A model generated the notes under the pieces. It had not been told where the DNA came from. It made no database searches and worked only from the letters and a program-made list of their open reading frames with translations. Below, piece by piece: positions 54,681 through 64,000 of a DNA stretch of 64,000 nucleotides. How positions within the stretch are numbered: position 1 is the stretch's first letter; the number at the start of each line of letters is the position of its first letter. Origin of the DNA: Didymella arachidicola (taxonomy: Eukaryota > Ascomycota > Dothideomycetes > Pleosporales > Didymellaceae). The stretch spans positions 744,001 to 808,000 of the forward strand of contig CM049987.1 in the NCBI GenBank assembly GCA_016630955.3, given 5' to 3'. Position numbers and translations under genes: made by a program.

Positions 54681-55322
54681 ATGATCAAATTGCGTGCCAT
54701 GAATATGGGCAAGATACAGCTCACATTTCGCCATTCGCGTGTAGAGACTTCATCGTAAGTCACTTTCCACCAAACGCCAAAAGACAACCTCCAACCGGGG
54801 GAGATAACTCTCAACAGACGGTTGAGACCGAAGGGCAATTTAGAGGATGCCCACGACCATTGACGCAACTTCCAAAAGTATTCAGTCGAGGTCATTGTGT
54901 ATGAGGTAACAATGAAGGAGGAGAAAGCGGAGAAGAAGAAAAAGAAGAAGAAGAAGAAGAAGAAGAAGATAAAATAGTAGCCTGCAGGCAACTTTGCTTC
55001 GGGGGTGGCTGTGCGTTTCTAGGGGCTGTGCTTGCTGCTTGTCTGACCACTCAGCCCCATCAACTGCTCATGGTAATTGTTGCGCACATGCCTTTACTCG
55101 TAGATATCTCGATTGAGAGAGTGGAGGCGTATGGTCGCATGCATTCAGCCTGCATCCTAGTAAGAAATAGTCGATGTGACTTTCGCATCTAGAACACGAA
55201 GATTGAACAGCAAGCTCTACGTCCAGTTTCAAGATCAGCAACGCTCATGTCAATGACATCATGCTAAGACGGTATATACATTGTTATACATACTACTACA
55301 GCCCTGTTCCACACCCAGATGC
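54681..55322. other. Intergenic with GAA repeat
   Basis: 640 bp between the HET remnant and Mss51. A GAA tract lies at 54931-54969. The minus frame through it encodes a poly-Phe run, which is not a credible protein start. Confidence 0.6.
54931..54969 (+). repeat. GAA trinucleotide microsatellite
   Basis: A run of gaa/aag units with one aaaa interruption, about 39 bp, purine-only on the + strand. Likely length-variable. Confidence 0.9.
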
Positions 55323-56920
55323 CTATGCTGTCCTCTCGCTGTGAACTTCCTCTTCTTCCTCCTTCTTGGCGGTCTCGTAGCGCTTGCCTCGGAAAGCGTA
55401 CACACCCCAGTTACTGCAGGTAACGTCGTGAGGATCCAGGTCGTTCAGGTCCCATCTCAGACTCCTGAACAGGTTCTCGCCAGGCGTCAACAGCATGTCC
55501 ATCTCATTGCCATACCGCTTCGTCAGGTGGTCAACATCCTGCTGCACATCCCATGGTGAATATCCAGTAGCGATGATGGGTACCTTTGTTTCGAGTAGCA
55601 GTGGGATAGTCTCCTCCCACTCGTGCATCGATGCAGCGTTACCGAAACCAGGGTGGAAGACGACGAAGCAGTCGAAGTATGGATCGTAAGGGTAGAAATA
55701 GCCCGTCTTGTGGATGTTCTCGTACTGTTCAACGAAGGTGCTGATCTTCATGGCATTCGAGATGCGATCTTCGATGACGGCGCCAAATGGGTTGAGAGGT
55801 GTGCGCTCGGGCATAGGAAGCTCCTTCTCGCGGTTCGCCATGGCTTCAGGGCCAATGAAGTGGAGGGAGAACTGGACGCGGTGGAAGAGGTACGCGAGCT
55901 GCATCCATGTCTCTCGTGGAAGGGATGACTCGGCACGGGCGCCGAGAATGAAGAGGCGGACCGAGGGAGGCGCTATGCGGGCATTCTTCCAGGTGTCGCC
56001 GCCACCACTTCGTGGTGGATGGAGGGTATGACGCAAAGCTGCGGAGATGTCAGTTTACACGCCTCTGCATATATGAGGCAAGACCTACCGCTGAAGCTCT
56101 TGAGACCCTCTGGGGTCATTCTGCCACCCTTGCGGATGTTGTATGGACTGAGCTCGTTGATGACACTAGCAATGGTCATGGGATATGTGAGAAGCTTTGT
56201 AGCCTGTCGCATCTCTCGGTCCTTGTTCAACGCATCAAAGTCTCGGGTATACAGGTATGTGTCCCAGCTGGTCATGTTGACAAGAATTTCTTCCATCTGG
56301 GGCTCAGCGAACTGGAACTCCTTGAAGAATCTCCCACTGCGCAGATCATGGTCGTCCTCATTCGACTGACGTAACACATCGCAGACCTCCAAATGTGCCT
56401 CGTAGTCGTCCGCCCAATGTTCCTCGCAGCAGTAGACTGGTATCCCACAATCGGGGCATTCGAAGTCTACGTGGGCTGGCGGGGAGCCCTTCTCAGAGGA
56501 TTTGCGGGCCTCGAGATCCATAGCGTTCTTCGGTGCTCGAGTTGGCTTGTGATCAGGATGCGGGCAGTATGCATGTTGGCGCATGAAGGCCGCTCGTTTG
56601 CGAATCTGCGGTATGGGCGAGTCGGTGAATGAGTTGAAGAGGTTGTCCTCTGTCAAGACGAGGGTCCTCTTGTGACCCTCCGGATCGATGTACTCATAAG
56701 GCTCGAACGGCTTGTTGAAGCTGCGATTGGGCGTCGTCGAGAGTGTTCGTCGAGGGGAAGTTAACTTCGATTGCGCCGGACTCTTGGTAGAATGATTTCG
56801 CTGCGACGCAACATTCTGGGCGATGGGGCGAAAGGCTTGCGCGAACCGCAACTGGGTACGCGAGCCTTTGAAGGCAGATAAGCACCGCGTGCACGTGTAT
56901 GAGGGCCTCATCTTAGTCAA
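55323..56920 (-). CDS. MSS51: Mss51, mitochondrial translational activator of COX1
   Basis: Exons 56920-56089 and 56038-55323 on the minus strand, with a 50-bp intron (56039-56088, GTAGGT to CAG); 515 aa. The N-terminus MTKMRPSYTCTRCLSAFKGS is basic and Ser/Arg-rich up to about residue 65, consistent with a mitochondrial presequence. A zinc-binding MYND-like region follows: AYCPHPDHKP, then FECPDCGIPVYCCEEHWADDYEAHLEVC (split here by sense, not sequence). The C-terminal half has GARAESSLPRETWMQLAYLF, YDPYFDCFVVFHPGFGN and ATGYSPWDVQQDVDHL. Family knowledge: in yeast Mss51 acts on the COX1 mRNA 5' region and on newly made Cox1 at the inner membrane, linking synthesis to assembly; it carries heme-responsive CPx motifs. 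Note the CPH and CPD pairs here. Confidence 0.93.
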
Positions 56921-58174
56921 TTAGCCTCCGCGACTGGAGGGGTGAGAGCTGCACCGCGGCCCATAGGATGATGATCCATCACTGAAAGCTACGGACTAGC
57001 GTCGGTGGTGAGAGACAACTTTTGCCGACCTGTCACGTGCATTTTGATCTTGCACTCATATATTGCATCTACTGCTACTTTGTGTTCTACGTGAATGTGA
57101 AGACATCCAATTCTGTGATACAATCCAACTGAATAGACACATATGTCGGCCCTCATATTCTCCTCGCACTTATCACAGACACGGGTACAGATTGGTGAAC
57201 GGCTCTAGGTACCCTGTTCCACTTGGGCAGCAGTGTCGCATACCAGTGTTTCAATCTAACATCGAGTCTCTCCACGAATCCCAAGGTAGAACGATGCTTC
57301 GGAACGCCTATATAACCTGCGAAAGCTGAACATTCATGTCCTCTCGTCATGGTGGTGCGAAGCTTTGACTGGGGGACCCTGTACGTCAGCTGCACAAGCG
57401 AACGACGCCAATTATAGCAGCAACACGCATGCAGCTCATCCTGACAGCTTACAGGCGTGCAACCTCGGGGATGAAACCCTCTATCCAAATTCTCAGCCTC
57501 ATGGTAGAATGTCAAGCTTCGGCACGCCATCAACGCGTGTTGCTAAGATGCCGGGATCTACGCTGCAAGAGAGATAGTCAACATCCAGCACCACAACGCT
57601 GAGCGGTCCGATGACGACTGCCCGCGGTACCCGCATCTACCTAGTACCTCACCCAACCCAGATATGGATGGAGACACTCGTGTTCGCACCCAAGATCACT
57701 CGCTCTCCGTTGTCCTCGCTATGAGGCTTCAAGGATGGATTGACGACAAGCTGAAGCTATCGAATCGGTCATGGTTGAGGCGTGTTCAAGCAATATAACT
57801 CCTGCATGATCCTCTGCCCTAGCTGCTGTTAAGCAGGCACTGCCACCGCCGCGCACTGTCAGCAATCCCACCTGTGTCTAGCGGACCGCTCTAGCTTGCA
57901 CTCACGGTGTGTTACGGGTCGCATTGCTCCGTTCGCTGGGATTGATGCAGGTGCGGCTGCCGGGCTGAAGAAGCTTGACCTTTTGCTTGAGCAGTGCGCG
58001 CATTCACAAAACAACAATGTCTCACGTTTTCGGATAGCAGCGCTTCTTGCATGAGTCTACTGCAGCAGTGCCCGCTGATCGCTCTGTTATTCTTAGCGGA
58101 GGCCAGTATCGTTTACCTCCCGCCCCGCATCTCCCCATCGTGCAGCATAGCTCCAAGCTGCCAACCGCCGAAAC
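56921..58174. promoter_or_regulatory. Divergent region between MSS51 and the Gln-rich gene
   Basis: 1.25 kb between opposite starts. A CACGTG hexamer lies at about 57036-57041 (cctgtcacgtgcatttt), some 115 bp from the MSS51 start. No gene could be supported. Confidence 0.45.
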
Positions 58175-61100
58175 ATGGTGCCCAAACCTACCGGGTGGTT
58201 CAAGTCGAACAAGTCGCACACATCTGTCGACAATTCTTCTGGGCAACCATCTCCTGTGCCCTCTGGTAAGTGCGCGGTTGGAGCTCCAATAGTCTTGGAA
58301 GGTCGTGCGGCTGACAGTACGCGCCGCTGGCACAGTGAACAACGAGTTCCAGAATCCGCAACAGGCGCAGCTTGGCCAGCAGCCACCTTTGCAACAGCCT
58401 CCGCTCGGTGTCGCCCAGCAGCAGCAGCAATATCGACCGCCGCAGCAGCAGCCGTACCCCCAGCGCACCACGAGCACGAATCAAAGTCACCGTCTGAGCT
58501 CGCACGACCAGCTGCAAGGCTACCCACAGCAGGGCGGTCCTCCTGACCCCTCACCTGGCTTTGGTCAAGCTCGAGCAGGCTCACAACAGCATCCTGCGCC
58601 TGTGTATGTGCAGGAGCAGCCTAAGAAGTCGTCTCGGTTCAGCGTCAGCCGCATCGCCGGTAAAGTGACAGGGCACAAGGAGGAAGACGGCTCAAAGCAA
58701 AGTAAGAAGGACAACATTGGACGGCGCCAATCGACCAGGGGAAGAGAGAATCGACCTCCAGAGTACCTGCAGCAACAGCAGGAGCAGCAAGACGCGCCCC
58801 GTCTCAACACGCCATCGCAGCAGTACCACCAACGCTCCGGCTCCCAGCAACAGCTGCCCACCTCAGTCGAGCAAGACGAAGGCAGCCCAGGTCTTGACCC
58901 TTTCCTCCAGCAGGATCCCAGTACACCTGAAGTGCCACCAAAAGATATTCAATACCAGCAGCATTCCCAGCAGTTTGGTTCGAGTTCGCACCAGGGTCAA
59001 TACCGGCCCCCACTCGACATAGTAAGCACCGAAGGTAGCTATCAGAAGCAGGGCGGGGTAGAACACTACAGCCCCGACCAACACCAGGGCCCACAACTAC
59101 AGCAACAACCGGCGAATCAACATCAATACCAAAATTATCAGCCTGTCACCCAGCCGTCTCAGACTTCGGACGCATACCAGTCCTACCCTCCGCAATCCGC
59201 CCCAAGCCCCCGGCCTGGGAACACTCAACTGTACAATCAAGAAGTCTCACAGCAGCAGCGCAACGCCTATTATCAACAACAGCAAGCTGGTCAGCAATCC
59301 CAAGGGCAATCACCGCAGGACGGCCATCCTCAGAACAACCATTTCCAACATCAGCAGCAGCAACAGCAACCGCAACAATTTGCGCCTCCTCCACAGTCTC
59401 AGTCCCAACAAGCCCAAGACTTTCGTCAGCAGCAAGAACACCCTGTTCGAACTGCATCACTGCACCAGCCTGAATTGCAGCATCCTCAGGCGACTCGTGG
59501 CGTACCTCAGATTGTTCAGGGCGGCCAGCCAGTGGACCAACAACAGCAGTTACAACAGCTTCGTCCACCATCCTCCCAGCAGCCAGCCCCGCCTTCGCCG
59601 TTACAACATCAATATCAGCCTTACGACCAGCAGCAGAATCAACAATCCCAGGTTTCCGACTCACCTACTTCAAAGATATCGCTCCAGAATCAAAGTCAAG
59701 ACAGCATGGCACCCAGCAGTCAGAGCAATGGCAGGTTGCGTAAAGTCGCTGCTGAAGTTGGCCAGCAACAGTCTTCGACTTCGTCGCGCGAGTCATCGCT
59801 TCTACAGCAATCCACAACACAAGGTCAGCCACAAGGACAACCATCCGTGTCGCCAGGTGTCGCAACATTCGGAGCTAACGTCGTACCCACAGCTTCACAA
59901 GGCCAGCCTTACCGAGGTGATAAGCAGAGTGGAGAGACAGGGCGTACAACACCTCCCCCACGATCGGCGGCCAGTGACCTAAGTGAAGAAGATATCGAGA
60001 AGATGATGAAGGATCACGAAGTCCTGCGTGAGTACTCGCGAAGACAAAAAGTGCGCCCGGCTAATTAAACAAAGGCGAAAAATACCAGAAAGTCAAGAGA
60101 TACTTCTTCGAACAGCAAACACAGGTGCACCAGCTGCAGAATACCCTAGCAAACCAGCGACTATCCTTATCGCGCACATCATGGGATGACAGCGAATACG
60201 CGACTCGCTTCAATAGACTTGACGGACTAATCGCACAGCTTTCCTTCTCCATTCGCAAAGACTGGAAGTCCATTCCCATATTTTTGCATCCAGTGGTCAA
60301 CAAGAATGCTGTAGAGATTGGCAAGCAAGAAATGACGGCTGTCGGTCGTGCGTTCATCTCCCACTGGCTGGTGGAGAACATTTTTGAAAAATACTTTCAT
60401 CCGGACCTCGAGCCTGGTTTCTCGACACAGCTCCAGATGATCCAGTTCAACATCCGCAGGTTCGCGCCTCCATGTCACTCTACTGAGGACGAAGACTCTC
60501 TTGCTGCGAAAGTCATAAATTGGCGTCTGGCCACGCTCGAGGGCCTGTCCGAATTGCTAAGAGCGCCACAAGCCGAAACAAACCGCCAAAAATTGACAGA
60601 AACCCTGAACGAGAAGCTCATCGCATCATTGCAGATGCTTCTGAACGATCCCGCTCCACCTGACCTGGCTGGTGGTGTACCCATGATTGTTGAATTGGCC
60701 ATTAGTATTGCACAGCATCTGCCGCTTGAAAGCCGAGAGGTACATATCGAATACTTCCCTCCGGGACATGGCATTGTCTCGGAGTTGATGAAGATGGAGT
60801 CCGGTATCCCACCGTTGACGAGTCCAATCAAGGAAATCGACGAAGCCGATCGAGCCTCCTTGAGAAGCGTCGCCTCTAAGATGGATGACAACGCGTCCGT
60901 TGATCAAGATATGCAAGGGTCGCAGCCTCCCAAGGAGGACAAGAAACGCGGGTTTTTCGGTGGGCTGGGTGCGTCTAAGAAACCCACGACAGCACCAGCA
61001 TCACTCGGCAAGCGCGAATCGTCTCTGGGCCAAGGTGGCAGCCAACAGAGTCTCACCGGGCCGCCTGGGAGCTCGGGCGGGCAGAAGGATGAACCACCGC

Positions 61101-61186
61101 CCCCTCGCGTTCGTTTTGCCGTTGGCGTAGCAGTCCAGATCAGAGGCAAGAGCGTATTGAGTAAAGCACCAGTCTACAGCACTTAG
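58175..61186 (+). CDS. Large Gln-rich protein with conserved helical C-terminal region
   Basis: Exons 58175-58265, 58336-60027 and 60075-61186; introns of 70 and 47 bp, both GT-AG; 964 aa. It starts MVPKPTGWFKSNKSHTSVDN. Residues about 30-560 are dominated by Gln with Pro/Ser, many QQQ runs and no folded appearance; a basic patch (RFSVSRIAGKVTGHKEEDGS) sits near residue 140. A folded C-terminal part begins at SEEDIEKMMKDHEVLREKYQ, a likely coiled coil, and runs on with YATRFNRLDGLIAQLSFSIR and AVGRAFISHWLVENIFEKYF. The tail is Gly/Ser-rich with RVRFAVGVAV. Prion-like Q-rich composition suggests phase separation or complex scaffolding, but that is inference. I do not recognise a named family. 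The splice to exon 3 restores an uninterrupted helix, which supports the model. Confidence 0.82.
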
Positions 61187-61595
61187 CAGGGCTGTCCTTG
61201 GAAAGGCAGCGTCATGATTGGTTTATTACTTCGCTTCTTCGTACACAGTTGTGTAGATACCGGGGCTTTCACAGGTATTGCAGGTAGATCTGCACGTCAA
61301 TGCCTGGAAGGTTGTCGTTGTACTTAGCGAGCGTTGGATTTGTTGATGCGTTGGTTGTGCATGTACCGATGCCCTCGCTGCTTCTACGGTTGAGCCAAGC
61401 ATAGCAGTAACGATGAAAATTGGCGCTGCGGAGATGTATGTGTACACTGACGTGAGGGGTGGTGCAGGTGGATTGCCTGCGGACCGCCTGGGACTCTGAT
61501 TGGCCGACCACCTAATGTTTACCGCTTGTCAACAGACTCGGGCAACCTCTGGCTCGTCACATCCCATTGACAAGCTCGACCCCAAACATACAGTC
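61187..61595. other. Intergenic between two + genes
   Basis: About 410 bp. Holds the 3' end of the Gln-rich gene and the promoter of the WD-repeat gene. No further feature is seen. Confidence 0.5.
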
Positions 61596-63441
61596 ATGGA
61601 CGACCTAGAGACTTCGGCGCTATATAGATGTACCCTCTCTTCCGCAGATTTGTTCCGAACCACATTGACAGAGCCCAGCAACATCTACAGCCGTTCCCTC
61701 ACCCAGCGCAACCCACTCGGCATGCCTCTCTAATGGCCGTCTGCAAATCCGCTGCCTCACAACCTTCGATATCCAGCGCACCATCGCTCTGCCCACCTCT
61801 CTTGAAACCAGGACCGCCCGCCTCGCATGGTCTCCCCCCACTCCTCCTGCCGCACCGTCCCCCTCCAGGTCCTCGCGACGCGCGCCCCGGCCCGTTTCGA
61901 ACCGCATCCTCGTCTACGATGACAATTCGACTCGCGTGTACGACTTGCGCGACCTGAAATGGAACGCAGTGATTCATAATGGGTCTGGAGGGATGGGGCG
62001 TAACGTGAATGTTGAATTTGGGGCTGGCGAGGATGAGGTGGTTGCGTGGAGCGACTTTGGTGCTGCGGTGAAGGTGTGGTGTCTGAGGAGTGGGAGTGTC
62101 AAGGAGATTAGGGATCCAAAGTTCTCCGGGAGGGGGTGGGGTTACAGACCGAGTAGCAGTGCTGCTCATGGCATCGAGGTCTCTCGCAGTGAACACTCGG
62201 CAAGAGGAGGCGTTATGGCTATGCTATGTCGAACGTGGGGTATGGATGTTCTCATGTTGCTTGCGCCGCGCACCTATGCACAGATCAACCGTGTTGAGCT
62301 GCCCACCGTGGATGCGGCGGGGTTGAAGTGGAGTCGTGATGGGAGGTGGATTGCCATTTGGGACGCGCCATCAATTGGGTACAACCTATACATATACACC
62401 GCCGACGGGCATCTGTACCGCACAATCACCCGCGAGCCGTCGAACGATGTGAGGGAGTGGGGCGTCGAGGGTCTCGGCATCAAGAGCGTGGAGTGGGTTC
62501 CTGGTACGGAATGGCTGGCGGTGGGCGGCTGGGATCGCCGGGTACGTATTCTGTCGACGCGGACCTTTGCACCTGTCGTGTTCTTGGATCACACTGCCGT
62601 GATCGATGTTCCTGGCGCGCCTGTCTATTCAGAGCAAGTCGATGGACAGGGCAACAGGTCGTACACCACCACACCTCAGCCTGTAACGCCACCAAAGGCA
62701 CCATTGGAGAAGAACGAGACGAGTCTCATGAAACAAGGTATCAGTTTGCTCGCTTTCAACAGCGAAGGCACGCTGTGCGCTACAAGGGATGACTCGACGC
62801 CGAGCACAGTCTGGATCTGGGACCTACGCAGTCTACGACCTCGGATGATTCTCATTCAGTACTCACCAGTCAAGACATTGCAGTGGCATCACGACAACCC
62901 CGCTCTCCTTCTCATTCAGACTGCCCACAACTCGCCGACTTTGTATCTCTACCAAGCCTCCAATCTCTCAGCGTCAACATCTGCGTCAACATCCGCATCA
63001 GCACCCCCTCCAGCGATCCTCGACCTCTCCTCCCACATCGCTAAACCATCATCTGCGCTCCCAACAAGGTGGACAACATCCTGGCTGCGCACCCCTGCCG
63101 ACAAGAAATCCGCTTTTACCTTGGCCCACCAGACCGGCTACACCTACACCTGGCCATTCGGCAAAGACGTGATCCTACGGTTCGACACACCGGATGGCAG
63201 TGAAGCGAGCGACGACAGCCTGTACGATATTCTGACTGGTCGGAAGCCTACGCCGAGACTGCCCGATAGTGATGGGCCGGATATGGATGATAGTCTACTC
63301 GCGGAACAACAGCTCGTAACGGAGGATGAGGGGTATAGGATGAGTTTTGAGGATACATTCAGGGGTAAGATGAGGGAGGTGACAGATCACAGGAGGGAGA
63401 TCAGCGTATCGGATGAGAGTGGACTGGACGAGATGTTTTGA
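61596..63441 (+). CDS. WD-repeat protein of the WRAP73/WDR8 type
   Basis: Exon 1 61596-61629 and exon 2 61679-63441 with a 49-bp intron (61630-61678, donor GTACCC, acceptor CAG); 598 aa. The spliced start is MDDLETSALYRSTSTAVPSP, leading into SATHSACLSNGRLQIRCL, a first beta-propeller strand pair. Later blades include VNVEFGAGEDEVVAWSDFGA, LKWSRDGRWIAIWDAPSIGY, VEWVPGTEWLAVGGWDRRVR, LAFNSEGTLCATRDDSTPST and VWIWDLRSLRP. The C-terminus is acidic (SDGPDMDDSLLAEQQ). Family knowledge: WDR8 homologues act at spindle poles with SSX2IP/Msd1 and minus-end kinesins; the fission yeast homologue anchors microtubules at the spindle pole body. The donor is unusual, so the first exon is less certain than the rest. 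Confidence 0.85.
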
Positions 63442-64000
63442 GATTGTCTGCATTAAGTGTTTGGACATGGGGTTTGGCGTATGGTGTTGGATGATTACAG
63501 TGGACTCAATAGATACCCCTTGCCTTCCTTCCCTTCCAATACTGTATCAGCTCTAGCACCGGACGTTCAGTGACATGCCCCAGGCACCCTTGACTCGCAG
63601 AGAGCCCCCAGCGACATGCTTTCTCAGCCATTCAGCGCTCATCTATGACTACCGCTCCTTCCTCACAAGGCAATCTTGGTGAAAACCATCGATTACTCAC
63701 TGTAAAAGGGCCGTAATCCTCCATCCTCTTCGCCTATTGACTCCGTTCATTGGCGCAACGACGTGCTCTGATGCCCTTAGGCTGACTCTCCCTGCACGTT
63801 GGTGGAAACCTATACCTACCACATGCAGCAGTTTATGCATTTCTCATCGAAAACCCAAGGGAAAAGGGCCGGAATCTTGAATCCTTCGTATACCGTGGTA
63901 CACCCTCAGTGATCATGTTCGCCTGCTTTCCCCTTCGAGGGTCTATACCGACATCTCTCCATGCTGTTTTGCCACGTCTACTTCCCGAACACAGCAACTT
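63442..64000. other. 3' flank of the WD-repeat gene, window end
   Basis: 559 bp without a coding frame I can support. Contains the WD-repeat gene 3' UTR at the left and unassigned sequence to the edge. Confidence 0.5.

Noticed and set aside
54335..54991. 218-codon minus frame beginning with a poly-Phe run
   Set aside because: It translates the GAA repeat and then runs out of frame over the HET remnant; the HET motifs are in other frames.

Overview
The window reads as nuclear DNA of a filamentous ascomycete (Pezizomycotina). The fungal signature is clear: most genes are split by short GT-AG introns of about 47-70 bp, the housekeeping proteins are of fungal type (Rdh54, CPY-A, Sdo1, uS13, uS8, Osh-type oxysterol-binding protein, Mss51, Hsp104), and there is a HET-domain gene and a Fot1/pogo-type transposon. 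A Dothideomycete, probably of the Pleosporales, is my best guess, but the rank below Pezizomycotina is inference. Gene models were built by reading across introns and checking phase. Several coding starts lie in tiny first exons (4 nt for uS13, 8 nt for the Osh protein).

Layout: 1-2575 partial Rdh54/Rad54B helicase (+). 3698-5382 carboxypeptidase Y (-), divergent from 5981-6928 Sdo1/SBDS (+). 8173-8922 unknown (+). 9831-10815 ribosomal uS13 (-), divergent from 12000-13601 unknown (+). 14866-15994 single-pass membrane protein (+), tail to tail with an SDR at 16080-17041 (-). 18674-19404 four-TM protein (-). 20484-21353 Cys-rich/LysM protein (-), divergent from ribosomal uS8 at 21990-22601 (+). 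23455-27407 ankyrin-PH-ORD lipid-transfer protein (+). 28415-29041 secreted CHRD protein (-). 30669-32703 secreted PhoD-type phosphatase (-).

The middle (about 33.5-38.2 kb) is an accessory, decaying block. A complete Fot1/pogo-like element has 51-bp terminal inverted repeats and a TA target duplication, and its transposase is broken. It is followed by an FAD monooxygenase pseudogene with two in-frame stops and a GFA-type gene with a stop where a zinc-ligand cysteine is expected. Several of the stops fit C-to-T changes in CpA context, as expected from repeat-induced point mutation (RIP). Next come an intact epoxide hydrolase (38447-39733, -), an amino-acid/amine permease (40766-42731, -) and a 2-hydroxyacid dehydrogenase (43746-44840, +). 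These could be the remains of a small catabolic neighbourhood.

The right third holds Hsp104 (46758-49514, +), a gene-poor 2.7-kb stretch, a SnoaL-like secreted or anchored protein (-), a HET-domain pseudogene (-), Mss51 (55323-56920, -), a large Gln-rich protein (58175-61186, +) and a WD-repeat WRAP73/WDR8-like protein (61596-63441, +). I found no tRNA, rRNA or CRISPR array. I see no clearly new molecular system; the most interesting material is the mutational decay block and several structured non-coding repeats.
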